Positions 1-13,323 of a stretch of 64,000 bases of DNA are shown here, one piece after another. The first letter of the stretch is position 1, and each line of letters begins with the position of its first letter. The position numbers were made by a program, and so were the translations under genes. The DNA lies in contig NZ_CP023173.1 of assembly GCF_002290085.1 (NCBI RefSeq), positions 770,501-834,500 on the forward strand, in the 5' to 3' direction. The notes beneath the pieces are model-generated. The model worked only from the letters and a program-made list of their open reading frames with translations. It ran no database searches and was not told the DNA's origin. Source of the stretch: Mesoplasma chauliocola. GTDB taxonomy: Bacteria; Bacillota_I; Bacilli_A; Mycoplasmatales; Mycoplasmataceae.

Positions 1-1044
1 GGTATGGAAACAACAACAGGAAACTCAGGATTGGTTCATGGTGGTTTTGATCCAACTCCTGGAAAACTTAATGCTAAGCTTAATGTTTTGGGCAAAAAAA
101 GATATGAAGATTGAATAAAAGAAATGGAATTTCCTTATTTAAGGATTGATTCACTAATTGTTGGATTTGATGACTTAGATTTACAACATATAAATATGCT
201 TTATCAAAGAGGTTTAACAAATGGTCTTGACCCAAAAGAAATGAAGATTTTAAATAAAGAACAAGTTTTAAAAAAAGAACCAAATATTTCTCAAGAAGTT
301 AAAGCTGCTCTTCTTTGCAATTCATCAATTGCAGTTGATCCTGTTGCTTTAACTGAAACTCTTATGAAAAATGCTATTAAAAATGGAGTTGAACTAAAGT
401 TAAATTCAAAAGTTATAAGCATTAAAAAGGATAAAAATATTTATCAAATAAAAACTGCAAATAATGATCTTATAAAATCAACAATTGTAATAAATGTCGC
501 TGGACATTATGCTGATGTTATAAGTAAAATGGCAGGTCATGATGAATTTGATTTGGTTACAAAAAGAGGCGAATATAGAATCTTAGAAAAAACAGAATTT
601 GGAATTGTTAACTCAGTTGTATTTATGGTTCCTACAATACATGGCAAAGGAGTTATTGTTGCTCCTACATTAGATGGGCATGTTCTTGTTGGTCCTACAA
701 GTGAAGATTTTGTTCCAAAAAATGAAACAAGATTAATAACTAAAGAAAAATATGACTTGATTGGAGATATTGGAAAAAAAATAATTCCTTCAATCAATAT
801 GAATAAGACTTGTATGAGTATTTCTGGAAGTAGACCTATTGAACCTAAAACTGATGATTTTTGAATAAAGCCTTCAAAAAAAGATGAATTTTTTATAAAT
901 GTTGCTGGAATGAAATCTCCTGGGTTGTCTTCAGCACCTGCAATTGCAGATTTAGTTATTCATTTAGTGAAAAATAAAATGAAATTAGAAATTAATAATA
1001 AATGAGACCCAAATGAAAAGAATCCATTAATTTACAAAAATTAA
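1..1044 (+). CDS. glpO: Glycerol-3-phosphate oxidase GlpO, 5' end outside the window
   Basis: FAD-dependent oxidation of sn-glycerol 3-phosphate to dihydroxyacetone phosphate. In mollicutes the electrons go to O2, giving H2O2. About 347 residues are visible, starting inside the first domain at the motif [18 protein letters not shown], which is typical of the DAO/GlpD family. The usual N-terminal FAD-binding GxGxxG lies upstream of the window. Towards the end, [15 protein letters not shown] and the segment [17 protein letters not shown] match the family's C-terminal FAD-contacting region. Two TGA codons are read as Trp at otherwise conserved places. glpK follows 14 nt after the stop, so glycerol kinase makes the substrate of this enzyme from the same transcript. 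The oxidase rather than dehydrogenase assignment rests on knowledge of mollicutes. Confidence 0.93.
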
Positions 1045-1058
1045 AAAGGAGTTAAAAA

Positions 1059-2567
<1,509 letters not shown>

Positions 2568-2629
2568 GCAAAAAAACTTAAGTTAATAAATGACTATATT
2601 TTTGCAGGTATACAAACGTTTTTTTATTG

Positions 2630-2671
2630 ACAACAGGTCATTTCATTCGTGAAATGACCTGTTGTTTTCTT
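2630..2671 (+). terminator. Strong hairpin terminator after glpK
   Basis: A perfect 16-bp stem (ACAACAGGTCATTTCA, 2630-2645, with its complement at 2650-2665) closes on a TTCG tetraloop and is followed by TTTCTTTAAA. It lies 62 nt after the glpK stop and is the likely end of the glycerol transcript. Confidence 0.8.
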
Positions 2672-2689
2672 TAAATAAGCAGGTCGTTA

Positions 2690-3900
2690 TTTAGATTTAT
2701 CTCTAATTCTAGTGTGTTGTAACAATTTATATAGTTTTCTATAATTTACTTAATTTTAGTAAAATCTTTTTGTTGAAGTACTTCTGGTGTTTTTTATTTT
2801 AAACTATAAAAAGAGTATTTAACAAGCTGCATTATATAATGATAGTGTAGGATTTGATAGCGAGATAATTAAGTTATTTTTTTAGCAAATTTTTGTTCTA
2901 AAATTTATACATTTTGATATCTTTTGTTATAATTAATAACTTTAGTTTTAGTTCAATGGTGAGATTTCTTTTGGATTTTTTCAAGTAGCTTTGTATATTT
3001 TATTTTCATTTATTTTTGAAATGCTATGTAAAACAATAAAACGAGATGAAACATCTTTTAAAATAGATATCCTTTGTTACATGTGATATATGAAATTCTG
3101 TAAATTATAATTCATCTTATTTGAAATTATTTCAATTTCTATTAACTATATTTTTAAATTTACAATTTATAATTTTAAATTCTTTTGCTTTTTAGCAAAC
3201 TTCATAATTTTATATTCGAGTATAAATTTAAAAGTTTCATATATCTTTAAGCCTTAGAGTAACTAGTATTAGTAAAACTATTTTAAAGCGCTATTTGAAT
3301 TTTTGGATATCCATGCTTTGCAGTATTTTCCTCAGAAATACTTTGAACTTCATTTGCAAAAGTTTTGCCAAATTTAATTTTAAATTTTGGCATTGCTTTT
3401 TTAATTGATAAATAATATGTTCTCCTTGTTATTTTTTTATTTTCTCTCATCAACTTATCAAACTTTTTTCAAATATTGCGCTACATAATTGCCTGTTTAA
3501 GTTATTTTTTTAGCAAGCTATTTTTTATCTTTTAAATCAAGAAATCTAAAAGAAGGTTTAGGTTTTTAGCATTTAGTCTACAGTTTGACTTTCTAAATCT
3601 AAAAGAAAGTAAATTCCATAAACTAAATAACTTTTCAATTGCCAATAAGAAACTTCATATTTTTTTTAAAACTTTTAAAGGTTATTTTGATTTCTAAAAT
3701 GCTCTTTCACTATATTTTCTTTTTCTTAAATTTTAGCAATTTTATTTATTTCACTTAATATTTGATATGAAAAAAATCTCATTGTATACATTTTAAATGA
3801 TAATTTCTTTCTTTTATCATTTTGTATACTTAGAGAATTATATCCAATTTTATTAAAACAAGTCTTTTTATTTATTACTTACTTTTTTAGTAGTAGACTA
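2690..3900 (-). pseudogene. Decayed IS3-family transposase
   Basis: No intact gene exists in this 1.2 kb, but the minus strand holds pieces of an IS3-type OrfB in the right order. Around 3475-3275 one frame reads NIWKKFDKLMRENKK, ITRRTYYLSIKKAMPK and ENTAKHGYPKIQIAL then a stop, matching the region before and at the YGYRRI-type motif. Around 3092-3058 YITCNKGYLF resembles the DITY catalytic block. Around 2850-2798 HYHYIMQLVKYSFYSLK resembles the DNA.VESFFS.LK block before the last catalytic Glu. Frames change between pieces and stops intervene. A possible OrfA remnant lies at about 3780-3870. Boundaries are approximate and I found no terminal inverted repeats or target duplication. Confidence 0.6.
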
Positions 3901-3909
3901 AGACTATTT

Positions 3910-5361
<1,452 letters not shown>

Positions 5362-5427
5362 ATTTTCACTTCCTTTTATACTCTGATTCTCTCAAAATGC
5401 AATTTGCTTTAATAGAAGCGAATTAAA

Positions 5428-5477
5428 AAATGAAACAACTTTGAAAAATAAAAAGTTATTTTCAAGTTATTTCATTT
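5428..5477 (-). terminator. Long inverted repeat between the exporter gene and the phospho-glucosidase gene
   Basis: AAATGAAACAACTTTGAAAA (5428-5447) faces TTTTCAAGTTATTTCATTT (5459-5477) with one mismatch and one bulge. On the minus strand the hairpin is followed by TTTTTTAA, as in an intrinsic terminator. The right arm overlaps the stop codon at 5477-5479. The 11-mer AAGTTATTTCA inside it recurs at 11270-11280, so an operator role is also possible. Confidence 0.55.
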
Positions 5478-6295
5478 TAACTCAATATATCAAATAACAT
5501 TTTCATAATAGAGAAAATCATTAAAATTATTAGTAACCATTTTATATATCTTTCATTTTTTATTATTTTTTTAGCAAAAAAACTAATAAACATTGCTATA
5601 CCTACTGCAAATGATAATGGAAGGATATATTTCATGGCAAATTCACTATCTTTAAATTTTTCATAATTTGTTGCTATTGAAAAAGTGCTGGAAACCATTA
5701 TTAGTGAATGAGAAATTGGTGCAGCTTCTTTCATTGATAATGAAAAAATTAATATTAATGCAGGCATTAATATGGGCCCACCCCCCATGCCAGTTAAGGA
5801 TGTAATTATTCCGCCAATAAAAGAAATCATACCTAAAAAAATTCAATTAATTCTTTTATCATTAAAATTATTAATTCTTATTTTAAATTTTGAACGGTTA
5901 TTTTTATTACACTCAAAACTTTTTTTATTTTTTAAAAATAAATCTTGACTGATTAAAACTATACAAACAATAGACAAAAATATAACAATAATAATTTGTG
6001 AAACTATTTGATCCATTTTTGAATTAATAAAATTTCCCAAAAATATTGCAGGAAGAGAAAAACAACAACCAACTAAAATAACTAATGGATTAACACTTTT
6101 TCTTGCTAATTCTATTAAAACATTTATTAGAGCTCCAATTAGAACTAACCAAGTTGATAAAAACTTTATATTTTCGTTTGATTGATCTTTTAAAACTAAC
6201 ATGAATAGAGGAATAAATAAAACCCCTCCACCAACTCCTGATAAAGAACCTAATATTGAAATTGTTGCAACAGCAAAGAATAAAAGAAAAATCAT
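5477..6295 (-). CDS. TauE/SafE-family sulfur-oxyanion exporter
   Basis: Polytopic membrane protein of 272 residues, the usual size of the TauE/SafE (formerly DUF81) family, whose members export sulfite, sulfoacetate and related anions. The two inverted halves each begin with the family glycine motif: SGVGGGVLFIPL near the N-terminus and TGMGGGPILMPAL after residue about 165. Six to eight hydrophobic segments are evident, with a charged loop (KNKKSFECNKNNRSKFK) between the halves. One in-frame TGA (5843-5845) splits it under the standard code. The start lies 3 nt after the FGE stop, with AAAGGAT just upstream. Its position behind a sulfatase and its activating enzyme suggests it removes the sulfate or sulfite released inside the cell. 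That substrate is inference. Confidence 0.87.
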
Positions 6296-6298
6296 TCT

Positions 6299-7102
6299 TT
6301 AATCCTTTACACATCTAAAACTTATATTGCTAGATGTTGATAGTGGTTTTGTACCATTTCTTGAGCCAAACTCGTATCTTTTGCAATAAGTATCATGGCA
6401 TAAAAATGATCCACCTTTAAGTGCTTTTGAAATAGAATAATTATTCATATTTCTTTCTCAAATAGTTTTACTAGGTTGATTAAATTCTTCAATTTCTAAT
6501 CATCTTTCATTAGCACATCACTCTCAAACATTTCCTTGCATTTGAAACATATTATTATTAGCTGATTTAATTGCTTTAACTTCTCATGGGCCTACATTTT
6601 TATTGCTTTTTTCAGGAAAAACTCCTTCAAAAATATTAAAGCCAATATTAGGAAATTCTGATTTTAAAAAAGCATAATCTCATTCAGCCTCTGTTGGCAA
6701 TCTTTTATTTGCTCATTTACAATAATTGACAGCATCTTCGTAGGAAACATGAACAACAGGCAAATTTTCAATTTCATGTAACTGATTATTTCTTCCAAGA
6801 GGTGTTCTCCAATTTGCTCCTTTTACTTTTACTCATCAAAACATCTTTTCATGCCTTTCATTTTTAGAAATTTCAGCTTCTGTTAACTGTAAATGAAATA
6901 CAAATGAAAAACCATTTTTTTCAGCTGTTGTAATATATCCAGTTTCTTTGATAAATAATGAAAATTCTTTATTTGTAACTGATGTTTCATCAATTAAAAA
7001 CGAATTGACTTTAACTTTTTTTAAAGGGAATTCTAGATCGGTTGGAAAACCATTTTTCTTTGGATTGCCCATTGTAAAATAACCTGATTCAAACTTAACC
7101 AT
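6299..7102 (-). CDS. Formylglycine-generating enzyme (sulfatase activator)
   Basis: Oxidises the active-site cysteine of type I sulfatases to C-alpha-formylglycine (SUMF1/FGE family, oxygen-dependent, copper enzyme). The protein has 267 residues, a compact bacterial length. It has the N-terminal FESGYFTMGN strand, the segment [35 protein letters not shown], and the C-terminal block KGGSFLCHDTYCKRY. That block contains both catalytic cysteines, C235 and C240, with the spacing seen in human FGE, and ends ISFRCV. The two cysteines separate true FGEs from non-catalytic relatives. No signal peptide is present, so it should act in the cytosol. The start is 2 nt after the sulfatase stop, the tightest possible pairing with its substrate gene. 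Confidence 0.92.
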
Positions 7103-7104
7103 TT

Positions 7105-8586
7105 TTATTTTAACCCCAATCTTTCAAATTCTGATTGTGGTGCTTCATATTTTTCCATTTCAATAATTAATTTTTTTATCATTTCATTTTCAATATCCGG
7201 ATTTTTAAGTGGATTCATTTGTTTTTTATCATTTTCCATATCAAATAATAAATTACCTAATAAATCACTTCTTAAATAATTTGATTTTTGAACTTCAAAT
7301 ATTGGTAAATAATCTGAATACTTGTTTCCAGGGATTTGCTTAATTGTTTTTAGTTCTTCTATAGAAAAGAAACCTCTCATATTCGTAAATGTCGTTGTTT
7401 GAACTGTTAACTTTTTATTTTTTTCTTCATTTTCAGACCCTCTCATGTATATATATTTTCCATCATAAATACATATATGTCCTCCGTTAATACCAAAAAG
7501 TATATTTTGCGATTTTTCATTTTCTTTTTGAACTTCTTTTTCTATTACTTTTAACAAAGATTTTCCATCTATATCTCTTTTACAATTAATATTAAAAAAG
7601 TCTAATAAAGTTGGTGCAATATCAATTGTTTGCGAAATTGTGTCAACCTTTTCAATATTTCTAACGTTAGGCACATTTATCATAAAAGGTGTATGGATTA
7701 TTTCATCATACATAGGCATAATATTTTTTCCGATTCAGTCATGTTCGCCTAAAAGAAAACCATGATCAGTATTCAAAATTATTAAAGTATCTTCAAACAT
7801 ATTATTTTTTTCCAGTTCATCTATAAGATCACCAAGATGATTATCAACCATTGAAATCAAAGCAGCGTATTCTTTTCTCATTTGTGATATCTGAGATCTT
7901 TCTTCATCAGTTTTAACTGCAGTATATTTTGGAAAATAAGGTAAATTATCTATTTGAACCGATTCATAAATTTTTCTATATTTTTCTGGAACATAAAATG
8001 GTTCATGCGGATCAAAACATTCAATTTGCAGTAATCAGTTATCCTTTTTGTTATATTTTCTTATAAATTCTACTCCTGCATTTATAGTTTTTACTGTTGA
8101 AAATTCACTTTCATCAATTTGTTGAAATCTATTTGCAAAATGTTGCACAACAGAATCACCTTTTTTGTTAAGAACATTGTTATTATCAACTATATTAGCA
8201 AATTCTCTAGGCATTCATCTATCGCCTTCTTGACCCCTAAATCCATCCCAAGTTGTATATCTATTATGATATGTTCCACCACCGTCTTCTCAATAGTGAG
8301 AGTGATCAGTAACTAAGTGAGTGTAAATACCGTTTTTATTTAGTTCCTCAAAAACAGAAAAGTCAAAATATTCTAAAGGACCTCATCCTCTATGCATAAA
8401 ATTGTATTTTCCTGTATGCATCTCTCTTCTTGCTGGCATGCAAGGCATGCTACCTCCATAAAAATTATTAAATGTTATCATTTTCTTAGATAATTTCTTA
8501 AAATTCGGTGCATGCACTCATTCATTTCCGTACATTGGCATAAAATCTTTAGCAAGTGTGTCAAACATAATAATTATAGCTTTCAT
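7105..8586 (-). CDS. Cysteine-type sulfatase, cytosolic
   Basis: Hydrolyses a sulfate ester by the formylglycine mechanism. The protein has 493 residues. The metal-binding N-terminus is MKAIIIMFDTLAKDF. The consensus CxPxR lies in GGSMPCMPARR, putting the modifiable cysteine at residue 49. Further signatures are HTGKYNF, DHSHYWEDGGGTYH, the second metal-binding motif NTDHGFLLGEHDWIGK and DIAPTLLDFF. There is no signal peptide or lipobox, unlike most sulfatases, so the substrate must be imported first. GGAGGG sits just before the ATG. The gene begins 25 nt after the PTS permease and is followed directly by FGE and a TauE/SafE exporter. The sugar substrate is unknown. Confidence 0.93.
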
Positions 8587-8611
8587 ATTTTCCCTCCATA
8601 TACAAAAAAAC

Positions 8612-11200
8612 CTATTTGGTTTTTTTGTGTAATATTTTATTTATTTCTTTTTTATTTAATGTTTCTTTTTTTGATTCTATATCTAAAGAAATGTAAAGTG
8701 AATTAATTGAATTAAATAAATTATTTTTTATGTTGATTTTTAATTCATCAGGCAATTTTTTAAATTCAATTTTATTTATTTTAGTTTCTGCAGCCAAAAT
8801 AAAATTATTAATTTCAACTTTTTCTATATTTATTTCTTTTTCTATTTCTTTAATTTTGGTTCTTAAATCATTTAAAGCAGTTTCATCATTTAATAAATTT
8901 ATTTTATCTAATAAAGACTGCAATTTATCTTTATCAAATTTATCTATATTTTTATTAAATTTATTAGATAATTTTAGTCTTTTTTCATTTCTTTTACTTA
9001 ATATTTTACTAATTTTAATTTCATATTTATTAGCTTCTTGATATTTAGTTTCTAAATTTTTAATTTTGGAAATATTATTTTTGTCAAATAAATTAAATAA
9101 TTCTTCTATTTTTTCAAATGTTTTTTCATCAACATCAAAAATTTGTTTTTGGCTAATTTTTTTGTAAAACTTCATTTGTTTTTTTATAGTTGATTTTTCA
9201 TTTATTCTTGTTTCTGTAAATAAAATTGCTAATGTAATACCAATTGATATAGTAACTACTCATGCTAAAAGATAGACTATAAGTGAAGAAACATCTGCAT
9301 TTGGACCTAAGGCATTAATAGCTGAAAAAATTCCTGTTCCACCTTGTCGATAATATTCAGCACCTATTATTCCTAAGAACCATGCTCCTATTGCTGTTGA
9401 GAAACAACCTAAAAAGAATGATTTACCATTTGGTATATTAACTCCATACATCATAGGCTCACTTATTCCAAAAACAGATGCTGGAATAGCACTATATATT
9501 GTTGATTTTAATTTTGGATCTTTAGTTTTAATAAGAGTACCAATACCAACACCTAATTGACCACATGCACTTAAGAAAATTACTCCCATAATTGGTATTG
9601 AAATATACACATTTGATGGGTCTAAAATTCAAGGCATTTGAATAATCATAATTAGTGACACGTGAGCGCCAGTTATTACTAACATTGGTCATAATAATCC
9701 GAATATAAATTTATCTAATCCAAAAGGCACCTTTATTAACAATCCCACCATTTGTCCTAAGAAGGTCTCAATTAAACCAAACAATGGACCAAATATAAAG
9801 AACATTAAACTTGAAGACACAGCTAATATTGCAGTCGGAACTAAAATAAACGCATTTGAGGGTATGTATTTTAAACTAATTTTTTCAACTTTAGTTATTA
9901 TATAACCTGCCATAATACCAGATAGCATTGAAGTTGGAAGTCCACCAATTTTTAGTCATACAACGGGAATTGGAGAAGAAGGTTCTACAAAACTTTTTGT
10001 TGATCATAGAACAACTTGTCATGGACCTATTCCTGTTATAACCCCTTCAGGATTAACTTGAACAACTCCTCTATAAAGTAATGGAGCCGATAATATAAGT
10101 CCTACCATCAGACCATAAATTCCATTACCCCCAAAATATTTTGTTGAATTATAAGCTATGAAAATGAATATTAAAGAACCTGTTGTTAATGATAACGTGA
10201 AAAGGAAAACTTCAAAAATTGTGTAGTTTGCAAACAATGAAGAAGTTGTAACAACATTAATTGCACCAGTCATTTCTAAAATTGCTTTTAAAGCGGTAAT
10301 TAACGCTGGACCCATAAATACAGGCAACATCGGTAAAATAATTCCCTTAATCATAGACATAAATTGTTGTCCAAAACTTTTTTCTACTACTTTTGTTTTA
10401 AAATCTGTATCAGATTCAACTTTAATAGGATTTGAAGAGTATTTGTCAAAAGCGCTTCTAACATTATTTACTTCATTACCAAAAATTATTTGAAGTTCTT
10501 GGCCAGATCAATTAATTCCCTTTACCATTTCTAATTTTTTAATATTTTTTTCATCAATTAAATCTTTCATTTTTATATCAAAACGTAATCTTGTTATGCA
10601 ATTATAATACTTATTATAATTTTCTTTTCCACCAACTAAATCATAAATTTTATTAGCTAGAATTTCATATTTACTTCTTGTGTCAAGTCCACGCTTTAAT
10701 GCATCTTCTAAAATAATTGGCTTTTGTTTGTTATCATTAGTATCCGAATTTGTTTCAATAATAATAGTACAAATTAATTCACCTTTTTTAAAAGTTCCTT
10801 CTTTAAGGCTTATTTCTGAAATTTCACCTTCAAACACAATTAAAGTTTCTGTTGAAATTCCTTTGTCTTTTAAAAATTTTAAATCTACGTCAAAAATTTT
10901 ATCGCCCTTAAAAAGTATTTGATCAGGTTTTAAACTTGTTTTAAAAGGTTCACCATTTAAATTGACTGTTTCAAGTCCACAATGGATTAGCACACCAATA
11001 CCATCAATATCAAAACCATATGCATGTTTCGTATCAAAAATCATAGCAGTCTTTGCTTTATCAAATGGCAAAACAAAATTTCCTTTTTTTGGCTTAATTA
11101 GAATTCCTTCTCCAAGCATTTTTTGTGAAAAGGTTGGGTCCGAACATTTATCAATACTAAAAACTTCACAATCAACTGGAGCATAAATTTTTATTTCCAT
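8612..11200 (-). CDS. PTS sugar permease IIA-IIB-IIC fusion with a helical C-terminal tail
   Basis: Takes up and phosphorylates a sugar of the glucose/beta-glucoside group. The protein has 862 residues. The IIA domain (1-150) has the two histidines in DTKHAYGFDIDG (H59) and GVLIHCGLETV (H73, the phospho-acceptor by homology). The IIB domain (about 170-250) has the phospho-cysteine in YYNCITRLRF (C201). The IIC domain (about 260-662) is strongly hydrophobic and contains the IIC signature VFGISEPMMYGVNIP. Residues about 665-862 are a lysine/glutamate-rich predicted coiled coil after the last membrane helix, in the same reading frame through a TGA-coded Trp. The A-B-C order differs from the common B-C-A arrangement. 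It is followed by the sulfatase and preceded by rpiR, which suggests a sulfated sugar as substrate. Confidence 0.92.
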
Positions 11201-11243
11201 ATTTTTTATTCCTTTCTAGAATATTTTCCAATATAAAAGTTAA

Positions 11244-11278
11244 AAATAACTTCGCTTTAAAGAAAACGAAAGTTATTT
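11244..11278 (-). promoter_or_regulatory. Inverted repeat between rpiR and the PTS gene
   Basis: AAATAACTTCG (11244-11254) faces CGAAAGTTATTT (11267-11278), complementary apart from one bulged base. On the minus strand the hairpin runs into TTTTTAAC, so it could end the rpiR transcript. It lies 44 nt before the PTS start and shares AAGTTATTTCA with the repeat at 5428-5477, so it could equally be the regulator's operator. Confidence 0.45.
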
Positions 11279-11299
11279 CAAAAAAAAGAAAGTAATTTT

Positions 11300-12043
11300 T
11301 TAAAGTAATTTTTTATATAACTCAAGTATGAACATTTCAACAGCAACATTTCTTTGAACAAAGTGGGAATTGTTAAATTCAAAATTTAATTCTATAATTC
11401 CGTCTAGCTTATAAGTAACTTTGCTTTTTTGTCTTTCAGATATAAAAAGAAAATTTTTAACATTTTGCTGATCATTGTTTTTGTTTAAAGAGTTTAGACA
11501 ATCAATTAAAAAATCTGAGTCATGCCCTGATACAAAAGCAATATTTAATTGATCGATTTGTTTATTAAGTTTACCTGATATAAAATTAATATTATGATTA
11601 ACAAGAATAACATTATAGCCTAATGTTATTAAAGTTTCATATAAAAATCTTGAACTCAATTCTAATTGATAACTATGATAAATGTTAATTCTTTTAGATT
11701 TTTTAATTTCCCTTGATAATGTTTCGATAAATTTTTCATTTAAATTTATTCAATTTATAATAGAATCAAATAAATTTGTTCTTTTAAATTTTTCATTTAA
11801 ATTATGAAAACTATTATAATCTTGTTTAAAGAAGAATATCATTTCTCTATACCCTGAAAAACCTAAATATTGAGCAAATTTCGTAATTGAACTTTCGCTC
11901 GTAAAGCACTCTACTGCTAAATCTTTTTGCTTTTTAAAATCGCCTGTTTTAATTGATGCCCATATAGCCTTGGCAATTAATTTATATGAAGAATTTGAAT
12001 AATCTTTTTGTAGCTGTTCAACTTTTTTATAAATTGATTCCAT
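11300..12043 (-). CDS. RpiR-family transcriptional regulator
   Basis: Sugar-phosphate-responsive regulator of 247 residues. The N-terminal helix-turn-helix domain (1-80) contains CFTSESSITKFAQYLGFSGYREM, shown here only to mark the region; its core SSITKFAQYLGFSGY is the RpiR recognition-helix motif. The C-terminal half (about 110-247) is a weak SIS sugar-isomerase fold, with INIYHSYQLELSSRFLYETL in place of the usual first strand and helix. It lies directly upstream of the PTS-sulfatase genes, the common arrangement for a local regulator, and a second member of the family precedes the other PTS operon of this window. The ligand is presumably the imported sugar phosphate. That is inference. 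Confidence 0.85.
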
Positions 12044-12108
12044 TTTTAAACCTTGCTCTTTGCTTCCTTACTTAAATATTACATCAAAAGTTAGAAAACA
12101 AGAAAATA

Positions 12109-12135
12109 AAAGTACACCAAAAAATAGTGTACTTT
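12109..12135 (-). terminator. Hairpin downstream of the IIA/ROK pseudogene
   Basis: AAAGTACAC (12109-12117) and GTGTACTTT (12127-12135) form a perfect 9-bp stem. On the minus strand it is followed by TATTTTC. It lies between the pseudogene and rpiR and probably ended the transcript of the intact ancestor. Confidence 0.55.
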
Positions 12136-12179
12136 AAAAATTTATTATTTTCACAAAACTTATAATAAACTCGATAACA

Positions 12180-13152
12180 TCATGTATCATTATTCAATTT
12201 TGAATTTTCTGCTATGTTAAAAATAGGATTTTTTGAGAATTTATTATTTGCGTCAAACTTTCTATGCAGCTTAATTTTGTCAATACTCATTTACATAAAT
12301 TGAGCATTCTCACTAATGCCACCACCTATTGTTAATAAATCAAAATCTAATAACTAATGAAAATTGATTATTGTTTTTGCAATGGTTGATGTTCATTGAT
12401 CAACCAACTCAATAACAATGGAATCATTTTGATTATATTTTTCAGATAATTCTTTTTCGCTAATTTTCCTATTTATTTTTGCTATTTTTTTGTACTTTAT
12501 AATTAAAGTTCCCAACCCAGTATCAAGGGCATATGCAGAGTTGTTATCTTTATTCTAAACATTCCTGATGCTTGACAGGGACAGGCCTCCAATTTGCTTC
12601 CTTTATACAGATTTTTATTAATAATTAGTCTGCGTTCAAGAGCTGAGCCAATTGTAATATGAATCAAATTTATTAAATTTGCGTTATCTTTTTCAATAAT
12701 TTCTTCAATGAATTTAATAGTACAAATTAATTCACCCTGTTTATAATTTCCTTCTTTAAAAGACTTAATTTGAATTTGTTTATCAAAAGTAATAGGTGTT
12801 TCAGCGGAAATGTTTTTTTCTTTTAAATATTTAAGATTAACATCAAAAAGTTCATCACATAGTCTTAATTTTTTATCAAGTTCTAATTTTGTTTTAAATG
12901 TTCTACCACCTAATCTAACATTTTCCAGACCACAATGGATGAGAACATTTATACCTTCAATATGAAAACCATAGGAATGTTTTGTTTCAAAAATCATAAT
13001 AGTTTTGGCTTCAATAAAAGGTGAAATAAATTTATTTTTTTCGGTAAAATAAGTAAACCTTCACCCAACATTTTTGTGAGAATGTTCGATCTGAAAATTT
13101 ATCAATATTAACAATTTCACAATCAATAGTTGCATAAAATTTTAATTTCACA
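12180..13152 (-). pseudogene. Fusion relic of a PTS IIA domain and a ROK sugar kinase
   Basis: The first part reads KLKFYATIDCEIVNIDKFSDRTFSQK, then shifts frame at about 13080 (frame marks only) and continues as IFETKHSYGFHIEGINVLI and HCGLENVRLGGRTFKT. This closely parallels residues 1-145 of the intact PTS protein at 8612-11200. At about 12690 the same frame passes into ROK-kinase sequence (LIHITIGSALERRLIINKNL, YKGSKLEA), which then shifts frame near 12550. The ROK end is seen in the second frame (NNSAYALDTGLGTLI, LLDFDLLTIGGGISENAQF). No stretch is long enough to work. The picture is a deletion joining two neighbouring sugar genes, followed by decay. Ends are approximate. Confidence 0.75.
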
Positions 13153-13287
13153 TTTTTAATTCTTTTCTAGAATATTTCCTAATAATAACTATTGAAAAAT
13201 CTCTTTTGAATTATTTTTGAAAAAATTTCTTTTTTGGAAAGTTTTGAAGTATATTTAGTTTTTATAATACTTTAAATACAAATAAAA

Positions 13288-13307
13288 AAATTGCCGTAAG
13301 GCAATTT
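13288..13307 (-). terminator. tuf terminator
   Basis: AAATTGCC (13288-13295), loop GTAA, GGCAATTT (13300-13307). On the minus strand the stem is followed by TTTTTATTTG. It lies 17 nt beyond the tuf stop. Confidence 0.85.
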
Positions 13308-13323
13308 TAAAGTTTATTAGTTA

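Noticed and set aside
537-797. Open frame on the minus strand inside glpO
   Set aside because: It is antisense to a clearly conserved gene, has no ribosome-binding site and no recognisable product.
2670-3909. tRNA or small RNA gene in the 1.2-kb gene-free stretch
   Set aside because: No cloverleaf, CCA end or conserved T-loop was seen. The stretch is better explained by transposase remains.
5477-6295. Two separate small membrane proteins in place of one TauE/SafE protein
   Set aside because: The break is a TGA at 5843-5845 in a continuous frame. Both halves together give the normal family length.
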